A stretch of DNA of 64,000 bases from positions 1 to 64,000 of the forward strand of contig CAUHHV010000009.1 in the NCBI GenBank assembly GCA_959606065.1. The letters are read 5' to 3'. Positions 9,198 to 18,820 of this stretch are shown here, one piece after another; position 1 is the first letter of the stretch, and each line of letters starts with the position of its first letter. This DNA comes from an uncultured Collinsella sp. GTDB lineage: Bacteria > Actinomycetota > Coriobacteriia > Coriobacteriales > Coriobacteriaceae. The notes below the pieces were generated by a model. The model made no database searches. It was not told where the DNA came from and was given only the letters and a program-made list of their open reading frames with translations. The position numbers and the translations under genes were made by a program.

Positions 9198-11387
9198 CTA
9201 AATAAGCTTTGTTGACTCCAGCTTTTCGATAATCCAGTCGTTGGCTTTGATGACCGGGCGGCGGAAGACGACGCCCAGTGCCAGCGACGGAATCAGATAG
9301 CTCGCCAGAATGCCAAGTTCAACCCAGTACTCCATATGGTAGGCGCCAGCCATGGCGGCATGCATGGCGTTGATGCCGTGGGTGAACGGCAGGAACGGAT
9401 AGATCGCCTGGAACACAGGGCCGGTCATCTCGATGGGGAACGTACCGCCCGAACCGCCGACCTGCATAACCAACAGCACGACGGCGAGCGCCTTACCGAT
9501 ATCACCAAACGACACGGTGAGCGTGTAGACGATATTGGAGAACACGAGACTCGCGACCCAGCCGGCAAGTACAAACTGCAGCGGGTTGTCGCATTGGATG
9601 CCAAAGAACAGGATGTCGCCCGCGCACACGAGTGTCGCCTGCAGCAGGGCCAGACCTCCAAAGAACAGGTAGCGGCCCAGGTAGATCTCGTGCAGGCGCA
9701 CGGGGATCAGCTCGTTGATGAGTTCGTCGTCAACCGAGACCTTCATCATGGCTGCCAGCACGATCGAGCCCACCCACAGCGACAGGATCGTATAGAACGG
9801 CGCCATGGCCGAACCGTAATTGCGGATTGGATAGACCGGCTTACGATCGAGCGCGACGGGACCGGAAAGCGACACGGCCAAACCCTCGGGGTCGTTGCCG
9901 ATCATCGTCTTGATCGTCGCCAGGTCACCCGACATCAGGGCGCCGTCGAGCTCGTCCTTGAACGCGCTGATCTTGTCCGATGCCTCACCCAGCTGGTCAG
10001 AAGCCTTGTTGACGAGCCCTGCAGCCTTGGAGAGACCCTTCGCGAGCGAACCAGAGGCGTCGGTCAGACCGCTCACGGCGCTATCCAAGTCACCCGAGAT
10101 ACCGTTCAGGGAATCCAGAACGCCCGAAATGGTCTTCTTGAGCTCCTTGGCCTTAACCGAGAACGTGGAATCGTAGTCGGACTTGGCTCCCGAGATACCC
10201 GCCTTGGCATCGGCGATGGCCTGGTCGACCTCGGCACGCGAGTTGTTGACCTCCGCCATGCCGTCCGAAAGGGACTTTGCGGTCGCCGTCAGGTCCTTCG
10301 CATTGTTGCGGTACTCCACGGCAATTCTGCCCAGCGACGTCGCAGCGGACTCGAGACCGTCTTTGAGCTTGTCATCACTCACCTGGTCGGCAAGGTTGCG
10401 GAGCTGATCGGCCATCGCATCGATATCGTCAGCACGCGTATTGAGCGCCGCTGCGGCTTCGTTGAGCTGAAACACCGTAAGGTCAACATGCTGATTCGCG
10501 GCATCGAATGCCTTCGCAAGCTCGGCGGACACGTTGTCGAACGAGCCCGCGCTTCCGTCAATCGCTGCGTCAACGGCATCGTTGGCGGCCTTGAGCGCTT
10601 CCTTGGAATCATTGATGCCGCTCTTGGCGTGCTCCATCAGCTGCTTCGTCGACTCATCAACGGTGCCCGTCTGCTTGAGCATGCCGCCCGCCGATGTCAG
10701 TGAATCGGACGTGGAGCTCAAAATGCCCGCGAGCGACGTCGCACTCGCCTGAACGTCCTGCAGGTCCTCGACCGAATCGCCCAGCGTCGAGGACAGATTG
10801 GCGATAAAGTTGCTCACCTGGTCGGTACTCATATAGTCGAGCAGGCTGGACACGGTCTTAAGGCCGATGGTCGTGATGGTCTTGGTAAAGGTCTCGTTGA
10901 CCTGACTCTGGACGGCGCTCGAACCCTTTTCAGTCACGATCTGTGCGATGGCGTTGGCCTTCTGGTTCTCATAGAACTCGATATCGGCGTGCTTCACCTC
11001 GGTCGAGAAAAGCGTCATCATGTCAGCGCTAAACGTTTTAGGGATAACGACGGCAGCGTAGTACGCGCCCGACTTAACGCCCTCAATCGCCTTATCGCGG
11101 TCGTTGAGGACGACCCAGTCGAAGTTCTCGTTGCCGCGCAGGGTGGCGGTTACGTTTTCGCCCACGTTGACCTCGACGGGAATCAGATCGCTCTCGTAAC
11201 CCTCATCGGTGTTGACCACTGCAATCTTAAGGTTGCCGGTATTGCCGTAGGGATCCCAGCTTCCGGCGATGTTAAACCATGCATAGAGACATGGCACGAT
11301 GATCAGGCCCATCACGACGACCATGCCGATCACGGAGCGAGACACGTTTTGGACATCGCGCTTAAACAGGTGCAGGATGTTTTTCAT
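9198..11387 (-). CDS. YhgE/Pip-family membrane protein (shorter of a pair)
   Basis: A 729-residue envelope protein. One N-terminal helix (about 15-40, ending PCLYAWFNIAGSWDPYGNT) is followed by the conserved extracytoplasmic YhgE/Pip domain (about 45-190). A helical, coiled-coil-like stretch rich in Ala, Ser and Asp spans about 195-490. The end is an ABC-2-like block of five or six helices (about 520-715). The family includes the lactococcal phage infection protein Pip and B. subtilis YhgE; the molecular function is not settled. It starts at the base after the stop codon of its larger paralogue, so the two are made together and may form a heteromer. Confidence 0.88.
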   Translation of the reverse strand: MKNILHLFKRDVQNVSRSVIGMVVVMGLIIVPCLYAWFNIAGSWDPYGNTGNLKIAVVNTDEGYESDLIPVEVNVGENVTATLRGNENFDWVVLNDRDKAIEGVKSGAYYAAVVIPKTFSADMMTLFSTEVKHADIEFYENQKANAIAQIVTEKGSSAVQSQVNETFTKTITTIGLKTVSSLLDYMSTDQVSNFIANLSSTLGDSVEDLQDVQASATSLAGILSSTSDSLTSAGGMLKQTGTVDESTKQLMEHAKSGINDSKEALKAANDAVDAAIDGSAGSFDNVSAELAKAFDAANQHVDLTVFQLNEAAAALNTRADDIDAMADQLRNLADQVSDDKLKDGLESAATSLGRIAVEYRNNAKDLTATAKSLSDGMAEVNNSRAEVDQAIADAKAGISGAKSDYDSTFSVKAKELKKTISGVLDSLNGISGDLDSAVSGLTDASGSLAKGLSKAAGLVNKASDQLGEASDKISAFKDELDGALMSGDLATIKTMIGNDPEGLAVSLSGPVALDRKPVYPIRNYGSAMAPFYTILSLWVGSIVLAAMMKVSVDDELINELIPVRLHEIYLGRYLFFGGLALLQATLVCAGDILFFGIQCDNPLQFVLAGWVASLVFSNIVYTLTVSFGDIGKALAVVLLVMQVGGSGGTFPIEMTGPVFQAIYPFLPFTHGINAMHAAMAGAYHMEYWVELGILASYLIPSLALGVVFRRPVIKANDWIIEKLESTKLI

Positions 11388-14213
11388 TTATGCCTCACCT
11401 CCTTTAGAGTGCTTGCCAAGCGGGGTGGTGTCCCCGTCGTTTCCGTTTACGTTGTCAGCGCCGTCGGCATCTTGAGCCTTACGATGCGCACCGATATGCG
11501 GCAGACGGCTCGTAGGCTGTTCGCCTCCCTTGGCGCCACGCTCGCTGGCGTTGAGACCAAACATGCGACGGGCGGCAGGGATCGCCGCCGTGTGCTCGCG
11601 CATCTCGCGGCGAAGGTCCTCGTCCGAAAGCGCCGAGATACGCATCTGGGTATTGAGGCTCGCACGGATGTATTCGATGTTGATGAGCCAGCCGCAGATG
11701 GCGATAACCGAAATGATCCAGATAACGAGCAGGATGATCTTGCCGTTATTGTCGATATCGAGCACCGTCGAAAGCACAAAGAGCAGAACCTGCACGCCTA
11801 CCACGGCGGCAAAACCGCCCTTGATGTAGTACGGGTAGCGATGCTCAAACGCCACGGCATGATCGAGCAGCTCGCGACGGTACGAATCCGAATCGAGCAT
11901 GACGCGCATGGCCGTGCGCAGCGAATAGCGCTGGCGCGGTAGGTCGTTGGACTCGCAGATCATTAGGCCCGTCGTGGAAAGCTGCTTATCAAAGAGCAGA
12001 TTGAGGTTGAGCAGCAACGGGCGCAGCTGCAGACCGATAAAGAGCGCGATGGCAAGGAACACGCCCAGGACGCACAGGTTGAACAGGTAGTTGAACGAAT
12101 ACATGCCACCGACGGTCTCGCGCAGCAGGTTGATGCCATAAGTGAAGGGCAGCAGCGGATGCAGCCATTGGAAGAAGCCGGGCATCATCTCGATGGGATA
12201 CATGCCCGACGAGCCGGGGATCTGCACAATGACGAGGATGACGCCAATGGCTTTACCGATATGCTTAAACGTGGTGGACAGCGCATAGATGATGTTGACG
12301 TAGGTGAACGAAATAGCGATGCCGCCCAGTACAAAGAGCAGCGGATTGACGCACTGAACGCCAATGACCAGGTCGCCCACCGTAACGATAATGGCCTGGA
12401 ACGCGCCCAGGATCACCAGCAGCAGCCAGCGGCCAAAGTAGCCCTGACGCGCCGTAAAGCTACCGATGCCCTCGCGGTCGACCTCGAGTTTATAGATAGC
12501 GATGAGCACATAGCCGCCCACCCACAGCGCCAGATTGGTGTAGAAGGGCGCGATGCCCGAGCCAAAGCTCTTGACCGGATAGATTGACTTGGACGTCAGC
12601 TCAACCGGAGATGCCATGAAATCTGCCACGTCATTGACGTCGACGTCCATGAGGTCGGCTAACTCGCCCATAGACTCAGAGGTCTGCAGCGCCGCAATGT
12701 CATTGGCGGCGGTCGCGAGCTTGTCCTGAACCTTGGCAAGGGAGGCGTCGGTTTGGGATAGCGTGGTCTTTGCCTGCTTGAGCGTGGCGTCGAGCTGCGC
12801 TAGCGTGCCGCGCGCGCTCGCTATCGTGGGGGTCATACCCGACACAATGCCGGTCAAATCGCCCGAAACGGCGGCAAAGGAGTCAAGCGCGCTCGAAGCC
12901 TTCGGAAGTGCGTTCTGACCCAGATCGGTCTGAGCCTGACCGAGGTTAGCCGTACCGGTCTGAATTGCCGCGTTGAGTGCGTTGCTCGCGTTCGAGATTG
13001 CCGTAGCGTCGTTTGCCATGGCGCTCGACTGTGCAGAAAGGCCATCCTTGATGCTCTGCAGCTTCTGGTTTTGCTCGCGAAGCGAATCGATGGTCGATAC
13101 AATGCGCGCGTCAATTTCCTCGGAACCTGTCGACGTGTCATTAACGAGAATCTCCAAGTGCCCGATAACGGCCTTATTGTGATCGATCGTCGCCTGGAGA
13201 GACTCGAGCGAGTTGTCGATGCGGGTGGTCGTAGATGTGACCGTACCCGTTAGCTTGCCAATCGCAGCGTTCGCGGAGGCTGACGTCTTGGTGAGTGCAA
13301 GGCTACCTTCCGAGAGTGCCTTGGAGAGCGAGGTGATAGAGTTGCCCGCCGTGGCGCGAGCCTCGCCCAGCAGGTCGTTGCCCTGGGAGATCGCCTGCGT
13401 TAGAGAGGGCGCCTGCCCCTGCAGGCCCGCCAGCGCAGCATCGGCCGAAGCAATCGAGCTGCTCGTCTTGTCGATGGCGGTGTTCATGTCGCCGATGGAA
13501 TCGCGTACTTCGCCCAGGGTATCAGACGCCTCGGACACCGAGCCCGCCAGCGAATCCCGGGTCTGGGTCGCCTTGTCTTTAAGGTCGATGCCAGCATCTT
13601 TGGCAATGCCCGCGACGGTCTCGCCCACCGTGGAGACAAACTCCGAGTTGATCTGCTCCTCGATGGTATTGGCACCAGTGTCGGTGACCTTGGGCGCAAT
13701 AGCGCTCTTCTTCTCGTTGACGTAATAGGTGAGCTTCGGCTGATGGTAATTGCCATCGAGCATCGAAACAAGATTGTCGGAGAAGTTCTTGGGGATTACG
13801 ATGGCCGCATAGTACTCACCACTCTCGACGCCCTCTTTGGCATCGGCGGCCGAATCGACGAAGGTCCAGCCCAGCTGATCGTTCTCCTTGAGCTGATCGA
13901 CGACCTGGTCGCCCGCGTTGAGCTCGCCCACCAAGTCATTCTGAGTGCCCTGATCGTTGTTGGCGATGGCAATCTTGATACCTTGGGTGTTTCCGTACGG
14001 ATCCCAGTTTGCCACGATGTTGTACCAGGCATACAGCGAGGGGATAACGCACACGCCCAGGGTAACCACCAAGGCGACGGGGTTCACAAGCAGTCGCTTA
14101 ATGTCGCGCTTGAATATCGCAAAGGAGACCTTTGCATCGGATAGTTTGCTGCCGAGACTCACGCTTGGACCATCCATCCTGTCGTTGAATCGAATCGTAC
14201 TATCGACAACCAT
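11388..14213 (-). CDS. YhgE/Pip-family membrane protein (longer paralogue with C-terminal extension)
   Basis: About 941 residues. It has the same plan as its downstream partner: an N-terminal helix ending PSLYAWYNIVANWDPYGNT, the YhgE/Pip extracytoplasmic domain, a coiled-coil region of about 350 residues and an ABC-2-like membrane block near 560-740. It then adds about 190 residues absent from the partner: a soluble segment, two more helices (around FAAVVGVQVLLFVLSTVL and ILLVIWIISVIAICGWLI) and a charged cytoplasmic tail. The start is uncertain. I use the ATG at 14213; a TTG at 14246 and a later ATG at 14177 are alternatives. The size difference and zero spacing suggest a fixed stoichiometric pair. 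Confidence 0.85.
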   Translation of the reverse strand: MVVDSTIRFNDRMDGPSVSLGSKLSDAKVSFAIFKRDIKRLLVNPVALVVTLGVCVIPSLYAWYNIVANWDPYGNTQGIKIAIANNDQGTQNDLVGELNAGDQVVDQLKENDQLGWTFVDSAADAKEGVESGEYYAAIVIPKNFSDNLVSMLDGNYHQPKLTYYVNEKKSAIAPKVTDTGANTIEEQINSEFVSTVGETVAGIAKDAGIDLKDKATQTRDSLAGSVSEASDTLGEVRDSIGDMNTAIDKTSSSIASADAALAGLQGQAPSLTQAISQGNDLLGEARATAGNSITSLSKALSEGSLALTKTSASANAAIGKLTGTVTSTTTRIDNSLESLQATIDHNKAVIGHLEILVNDTSTGSEEIDARIVSTIDSLREQNQKLQSIKDGLSAQSSAMANDATAISNASNALNAAIQTGTANLGQAQTDLGQNALPKASSALDSFAAVSGDLTGIVSGMTPTIASARGTLAQLDATLKQAKTTLSQTDASLAKVQDKLATAANDIAALQTSESMGELADLMDVDVNDVADFMASPVELTSKSIYPVKSFGSGIAPFYTNLALWVGGYVLIAIYKLEVDREGIGSFTARQGYFGRWLLLVILGAFQAIIVTVGDLVIGVQCVNPLLFVLGGIAISFTYVNIIYALSTTFKHIGKAIGVILVIVQIPGSSGMYPIEMMPGFFQWLHPLLPFTYGINLLRETVGGMYSFNYLFNLCVLGVFLAIALFIGLQLRPLLLNLNLLFDKQLSTTGLMICESNDLPRQRYSLRTAMRVMLDSDSYRRELLDHAVAFEHRYPYYIKGGFAAVVGVQVLLFVLSTVLDIDNNGKIILLVIWIISVIAICGWLINIEYIRASLNTQMRISALSDEDLRREMREHTAAIPAARRMFGLNASERGAKGGEQPTSRLPHIGAHRKAQDADGADNVNGNDGDTTPLGKHSKGGEA

Positions 14214-14645
14214 TGTACGTAGGCGCTTTAGTGCCTCGCGGCACAATGGTGCTGAGTTTTGCGGGTAGCAATATACTACGAAGATGAGTTAGTGTACAGT
14301 TGTACAGTATCTTTAATTTCAGCAGGTCACAAAACCACAGCCCGCACAAATTAGCAATCCGAATAGTCATTGGGAACGTTCTTAAACGACTAGTCAAACA
14401 AGAACGTCCCCGATGACTACTTAGGGCCACGAAAGCGTCGCAGGTTGAGCATAAGTCAGCGAAAACGCCCCTGAGCGAGCAAGGTGACGTGAAAGAGGAG
14501 GGAAGCGTACTTTGGTACGCGACCGACGATTGAACGTCAGATTGCCGCTTAGGGGCGTTTGCAGCGTCGACCGGTCCGTCGTTCGTTAGAACGACGGAAC
14601 CAATAGGTTCGTTAGAACGGCGGACCCAAAGGCGTAACTACTTAA
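14214..14645. other. Intergenic region between htpG and the YhgE operon, full of inverted repeats
   Basis: No gene is seen. From right to left: two related hairpins around 14570-14632 (GTCGTTCGTTAGAACGAC and a second GGTTCGTTAGAACGG unit); copy 2 of the palindromic element; a 20-bp inverted repeat with two mismatches (14364-14383 against 14400-14419, ending AACGTTCTT/AAGAACGT); and a small GTGCC/GGCAC hairpin at 14231-14246. The YhgE operon promoter must lie in the A/T-richer 14250-14340 part, but no convincing -35/-10 pair was identified. Confidence 0.55.
14455..14570. repeat. 116-bp palindromic element, copy 2
   Basis: The arms match copy 1 at 9051-9167 nearly base for base (AACGCCCCTGAGCGAGCAAGG at the left, its complement at the right). 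The central hairpin is different: GCGTAC-TTTG-GTACGC. Conserved arms with a variable paired core suggest either a short mobile palindrome or a structured RNA. It lies in the 3' region of htpG. Confidence 0.75.
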
Positions 14646-16670
14646 CTACATCAAGTTGCAAACAGCCGCCGCGAAGGCAACGGGGTCCTCGGGGAGGATA
14701 CCCTCGACCAGCAGGGCCTGATCGTAGAGCAGGCCGGAGTACTGCTTGATCTTGTCGGCGTCACCTGCCTTCTGGGCAGCGACAAGCTTGTCAAAGACCG
14801 GGTGCTTGGCGTTGAGCTCGAGCACGCGCTGGCTCTTGGGCATGCCGTCGGGCGCGCCCTCGGGCCCCTTCTGGAGCACCTTCTCCATCTCGAGCGAAAG
14901 CGGACCCTCGGTGGTGATGCAAGCGGGGGCATCGGTCAGGCGCGCGGAGACGGCAACTTTCTCGACCTTGTCACCGAGCGCCTCCTTCATAGCGCTAAAG
15001 AGGTCCTCGTTTTCCTTGGTGGCGTCCTCGGCCTCCTTCTTCTCGTCCTCGGTCGCCAGATCAAGATCGCCAGTCGCAACGTTCTTGAGCTCCAGGTGAC
15101 GATCCTCGACCTCGGGCTCGGCACCGTCGGCAACGGCCTTTTCGGCAGCCTCGCGGGCGGCGTCGTCCTCGTAGATCTTGGGCATATCGGCGGCCACGTA
15201 CTCACGCATAGCCTGGAACGTGAACTCATCCACATCCTGCGTCAGCAACAGCACGTCATAGCCGCGCTCGAGCACGCCCTTTACCACGGGCATCTTGGCC
15301 AAGCGCTCACGCGAGTCGCCGGCGGCGTAGTAGATGGCCTTCTGATCCTCGGGCATGCCCTTGGCATACTCGGCCAGGGTGATCATCTTCTGCTCCTTGG
15401 CAGACCAGAACAGCAGCAGGTCGGCGAGCTCGTCGGCCTTCATGCCGTAGCTCGAGTAGATGCCGTACTTCAGACCGCGACCAAAGTTCTCAAAGAACTT
15501 CTCGTATGCCTCGCGGTCGTTGTCGCGCATGTCCTCAAGATCGGCAGTGATCTTCTTCTCGACACGCTTGGCAATGGCCTTGAGCTGACGGTTCTGTTGC
15601 AGCGTCTCACGCGAGATGTTGAGCGTCACGTCGGCAGAGTCCACGACACCGCGCACAAAGTTGTAGTAGTCGGGCAGCAGGTCGTCGCACTTCTCCATAA
15701 TCAGCACGTTGGAACTGTAGAGCGCCAGGCCCTTCTCGTAGTCCTTGCTGTACAGATCGAACGGGGCGCGACCCGGCACAAACAGCAGCGCATCGTACTC
15801 AAGCGTACCCTCGGCATGGAAGCTGATAGTGCGCGCGGGATCGTCAAAGTCGTGGAACGTGGACTTGTAGAACTCGTTGTAATCCTTCTGCTCAACGTCG
15901 GAGCTGCGCTTTTTCCAGATCGGCGTCATGGAGTTGATGGTCTCGAGCTCCTGGTAGTCCTCGTACTCGGGCTTGTAGTCGTCGCCGGCGTCCTCGGGCT
16001 TGGGTTTCTGGCGGCTCTTGCTCACCATCATCTGAATCGGGTAGCGCACATAGTTGCTGTACTGCTGAATCAGGCTCTTGAGACCCCACTCGGTCAGGAA
16101 GCGATCGTAGGTCTCGGCCTCGCCGTCGGCATCGAGCTTCTCGTTCTCGCGCAGCGTCAGGATGACATCGGTACCGTGCTCGGCGCGCTCGCCGTCTTCA
16201 ATGGTGTAGCCCTCAAGACCATCAGACTCCCACACGTGAGCGGTGTCCTCGCCATAGGCGCGGCTGACAACCTTTACGTGGCTGGCAACCATAAAAGCAG
16301 AGTAGAAGCCCACGCCAAACTGGCCGATGATGTCGACATCCGAACCCTGCTGCTCGGCGTTCTCGGTCTTAAACTCCTCGGAGCCGGAATGGGCGATGGT
16401 GCCCAGATTGCGCTCGAGCTCCTCGGCGGTCATGCCGATGCCGTTATCCGAAATCGTAATGGTGCGGGCGTCTTTATCAAAGGAGACGCGAATAGCCAGG
16501 TCGCCCTGGTCGAGCTTGACGCTCGGGTCCTGCAGGCTCTTAAAGTTGAGCTTGTCGACGGCGTCGCTCGCGTTAGAGATAAGCTCGCGCAGGAAGATTT
16601 CCTTATTGGTGTAGATGGAGTTGATCATGAGGTCGAGCAGTTTTTTGCTCTCGGTCTTAAATTGACGCAT
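14646..16670 (-). CDS. htpG: Molecular chaperone HtpG (Hsp90)
   Basis: A 674-residue cytosolic Hsp90. The N-terminal GHKL ATPase domain shows FLRELISNASDAVDKL with the catalytic Glu and the Asn, SDNGIGMT, and the glycine-rich lid GQFGVGFYSAFM near 118-129. The middle client-binding domain (about 235-440) and the C-terminal dimerisation domain follow. The linker near 545-570 is unusually acidic. It is preceded by AAAGGACTGCAC before the ATG. The gene is monocistronic, with a 200-bp gap to the upstream GNAT gene. Confidence 0.97.
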   Translation of the reverse strand: MRQFKTESKKLLDLMINSIYTNKEIFLRELISNASDAVDKLNFKSLQDPSVKLDQGDLAIRVSFDKDARTITISDNGIGMTAEELERNLGTIAHSGSEEFKTENAEQQGSDVDIIGQFGVGFYSAFMVASHVKVVSRAYGEDTAHVWESDGLEGYTIEDGERAEHGTDVILTLRENEKLDADGEAETYDRFLTEWGLKSLIQQYSNYVRYPIQMMVSKSRQKPKPEDAGDDYKPEYEDYQELETINSMTPIWKKRSSDVEQKDYNEFYKSTFHDFDDPARTISFHAEGTLEYDALLFVPGRAPFDLYSKDYEKGLALYSSNVLIMEKCDDLLPDYYNFVRGVVDSADVTLNISRETLQQNRQLKAIAKRVEKKITADLEDMRDNDREAYEKFFENFGRGLKYGIYSSYGMKADELADLLLFWSAKEQKMITLAEYAKGMPEDQKAIYYAAGDSRERLAKMPVVKGVLERGYDVLLLTQDVDEFTFQAMREYVAADMPKIYEDDAAREAAEKAVADGAEPEVEDRHLELKNVATGDLDLATEDEKKEAEDATKENEDLFSAMKEALGDKVEKVAVSARLTDAPACITTEGPLSLEMEKVLQKGPEGAPDGMPKSQRVLELNAKHPVFDKLVAAQKAGDADKIKQYSGLLYDQALLVEGILPEDPVAFAAAVCNLM

Positions 16671-16872
16671 GTGCAGTCCTTTCGCGCTACCCCCGTCCGC
16701 AAAAACGGCCCGGTTGCCCGAGCCGCATCGCAGACCTGCTATGTTCAGACTTAGATTTTATAACCCATTAGCGCGCATATATACATACGGAATCGAAAAA
16801 CTGTATGTCAGAGCGCTCCGATGCGCCAATTGCCAAGGAGTGTCCCCGACTGCCGGCAGAAAAGGAACGTCC

Positions 16873-17373
16873 CTATCTGCCATCTACGCGCTTGGCCATC
16901 CAAACATGGGGCTGGCCCTCGTCTTCGTAGTCCACCGGGGCAATCTGCGTGTAGCCCGCCTTGGCATAGAGCGGCAGCACGTATTCCTGCGCATGCAGCT
17001 TAATGAGCTTGGCGCCGGCATCACGCGCGCACGTATCACTGACCTCGACAATCTTGCTCGCCAGACCGCGACGGCGCATGCTCGGCAGCACGGCCACGCG
17101 CCCCATAATGTAGGTCTCCCCCGCCGCGACGCCTTCGTCCAAGTCGCACGCCGGCGACACCGGAGCCTCTGCGTCAGCCGCGCGCTCAAGCTCTTCGGGA
17201 AACACGCGCGAGCAACCGGCAAGCTCACCGTCTACATAGAGCGTCACATGGATGCAGTTCGGATCCTCGTCGATAGCGTCGAACTCATTCTCGTAGCCCT
17301 GCTCGTCCATAAAAACGACGCGGCGCACCAACGCCGCGTCATCAAAGCATCCCGTCTTAAGTTGGATATCCAT
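16873..17373 (-). CDS. GNAT-family N-acetyltransferase
   Basis: A 166-residue acetyl-CoA-dependent acyltransferase of the ElaA/GNAT type. The acetyl-CoA loop is visible as VAVLPSMRRRGLASKIVE (about 99-116). The strand ending AKLIKLHAQEYVLPLYAKAGY matches motif B, where the conserved Tyr sits near the thiol. The acceptor (small molecule or protein) is unknown. The ATG at 17373 is preceded by GAAAGGGCAGCC and is preferred over one six codons earlier. It lies 40 bp downstream of the CpsB-like gene on the same strand and may belong to that transcript. Confidence 0.85.
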   Translation of the reverse strand: MDIQLKTGCFDDAALVRRVVFMDEQGYENEFDAIDEDPNCIHVTLYVDGELAGCSRVFPEELERAADAEAPVSPACDLDEGVAAGETYIMGRVAVLPSMRRRGLASKIVEVSDTCARDAGAKLIKLHAQEYVLPLYAKAGYTQIAPVDYEDEGQPHVWMAKRVDGR

Positions 17374-17412
17374 GGCTGCCCTTTCATTCAATGCGAACGT
17401 TAGGGACAGATA

Positions 17413-18063
17413 TTAGCGAAAATGAGCTCCGCGCACGCTAAACTTCGCACGAGCCTTCGCCAAGCAGTCGTAATGACCCACGTTATGGGCATCGCTCGCG
17501 ATGAAGCTGTACAGGTTCTGATCGAACAGACGCTGTGCCGGCTTTTTCTCGCGACCAAAGCGACCGCCGGCAATAAAGTCCGCCGAAGCCTGCAGCTTGC
17601 AGCCCATATCGACCAAGCGCTCCGCCACGCTTACATCCTTTTGAACCGCACGATAGCGCTCAGGATGAGCGATGATCACCTGGTAGCCACGGCACTGCAA
17701 ATCGTAAATCGTGTTCTCGTACTCTCTAAACGCATACGCATCGGCATGCGTCGAAAGCTCGAGCAGGAACTCGTTGGTCCCATCGAAATGCAAGTGCTCC
17801 GCGGCATCGATACCAAGCTCAACGAGCTTACGATGGTTGACCTCGAAGCCCATCTGGAGCGGAAAACCGTCAGCGTTATCACGCAGCAGCTCAAAGGCAT
17901 CCCACATCTTGTCGTAATCAAAATAGGGATCACGGCAGTGAGGAGTGCAAACAATTCTGGTTACACCAGCCCGCTTGGCAGCCTCGAGCATCGCCAAGCT
18001 CTCATCAAGATCGGCGGCGCCGTCGTCTACACCCGGCAAGATATGGCAATGAATGTCACGCAT
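17413..18063 (-). CDS. cpsB: PHP-type protein-tyrosine phosphatase, CpsB/YwqE-like
   Basis: A 216-residue manganese-dependent phosphatase of the polymerase-and-histidinol-phosphatase fold. It removes phosphate from the tyrosine cluster of the cognate CpsD kinase. The metal-binding start MRDIHCHILPGVDDGA is intact, followed by CTPHCRDPYFDY, a HADAYAFREYENTIYDLQ segment and the IIAHPERYRA and SDAHNV metal motifs. It lies 17 bp downstream of the kinase gene, in the usual partnership. No glycosyltransferase or polymerase genes are adjacent. Confidence 0.9.
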   Translation of the reverse strand: MRDIHCHILPGVDDGAADLDESLAMLEAAKRAGVTRIVCTPHCRDPYFDYDKMWDAFELLRDNADGFPLQMGFEVNHRKLVELGIDAAEHLHFDGTNEFLLELSTHADAYAFREYENTIYDLQCRGYQVIIAHPERYRAVQKDVSVAERLVDMGCKLQASADFIAGGRFGREKKPAQRLFDQNLYSFIASDAHNVGHYDCLAKARAKFSVRGAHFR

Positions 18064-18080
18064 AGGTCGGCCTTAATCAA

Positions 18081-18818
18081 CTAAACGTTTGCTCGGTTGG
18101 TAAAGATGCCCTTTTTGGAAGCGCCCTGATCGCCGGAGCCCTTCTTAACCTTCTTACCGTCCTTGGTGTAGTAAGAATAGTAGTACTCGCTGGTCTCGGT
18201 CTCACAGTAATTCATGACGGTACCGATGAGCTTGACCTTCTCGGACTTCTTAAGCTGGGCGATAGCGTTGAGCGCCTCTTCGCGCTTGGTAAAGTCCTCG
18301 CGCACCACGAACAGCGTGCCGTCGGTCAGGCTGGCAATCTCGGCAGCATCGATGAAGGTGCCGACCGGGGGAGCATCGAAGATGACGTACTGGAACTTAG
18401 CAGACAGTGCCTTGACCAACTTGGAAAAGCGATGGGAGACGATGATGTCGGCAGGATTGGGAATATGCGGCTCGGCATCGAGGAAGTAGAAGTTCTTCTG
18501 ACCCGTCTCGACAATTGCCTGGTCAATGGAGATCTGCTCGGAAAGGACCGCATAGAGTCCGCCGCGCGAACGAACGCCGAGCATATCGGAAAGGGACCTG
18601 CGGCGCATATCGGCCTCGACCAGGAGCACGGACTTGCCGCTCGTGGCGATTGCCTGAGCAAGGTTAATGGAAACCGTAGACTTGCCCTCGTTGGGAATCG
18701 AGGACGTGACGGTAATGGTGCGAATGGGGTCGTCCACGCTCGCAAAGCGGATGTTGGCCAGAAGGGTCTTGGCGGCATTCTGTACAACGAGCTTATCGGT
18801 GTTCTTTGCCTTAGCCAT
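18081..18818 (-). CDS. cpsD: Capsule-type tyrosine autokinase (BY-kinase), CpsD-like
   Basis: A 245-residue cytoplasmic BY-kinase. Walker A is in SSIPNEGKSTVSINLAQA (about 39-56), Walker A' in LLVEADMRRRSL and Walker B in YVIFDAPPVGT. The C-terminus carries the autophosphorylated tyrosine cluster SEYYYSYYTKDGKK. Such kinases need a membrane activator of the Wzz/CapA type, encoded just upstream with a 2-bp gap, and are reset by the CpsB phosphatase encoded downstream. Together they tune polymerisation and export of a surface polysaccharide made elsewhere. Confidence 0.93.
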   Translation of the reverse strand: MAKAKNTDKLVVQNAAKTLLANIRFASVDDPIRTITVTSSIPNEGKSTVSINLAQAIATSGKSVLLVEADMRRRSLSDMLGVRSRGGLYAVLSEQISIDQAIVETGQKNFYFLDAEPHIPNPADIIVSHRFSKLVKALSAKFQYVIFDAPPVGTFIDAAEIASLTDGTLFVVREDFTKREEALNAIAQLKKSEKVKLIGTVMNYCETETSEYYYSYYTKDGKKVKKGSGDQGASKKGIFTNRANV

Positions 18819-18820
18819 GC

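Noticed and set aside
14802..16754. 650-codon plus-strand frame across htpG
   Set aside because: Antisense shadow of htpG, repetitive Leu/Val/Gly composition, no start signals.
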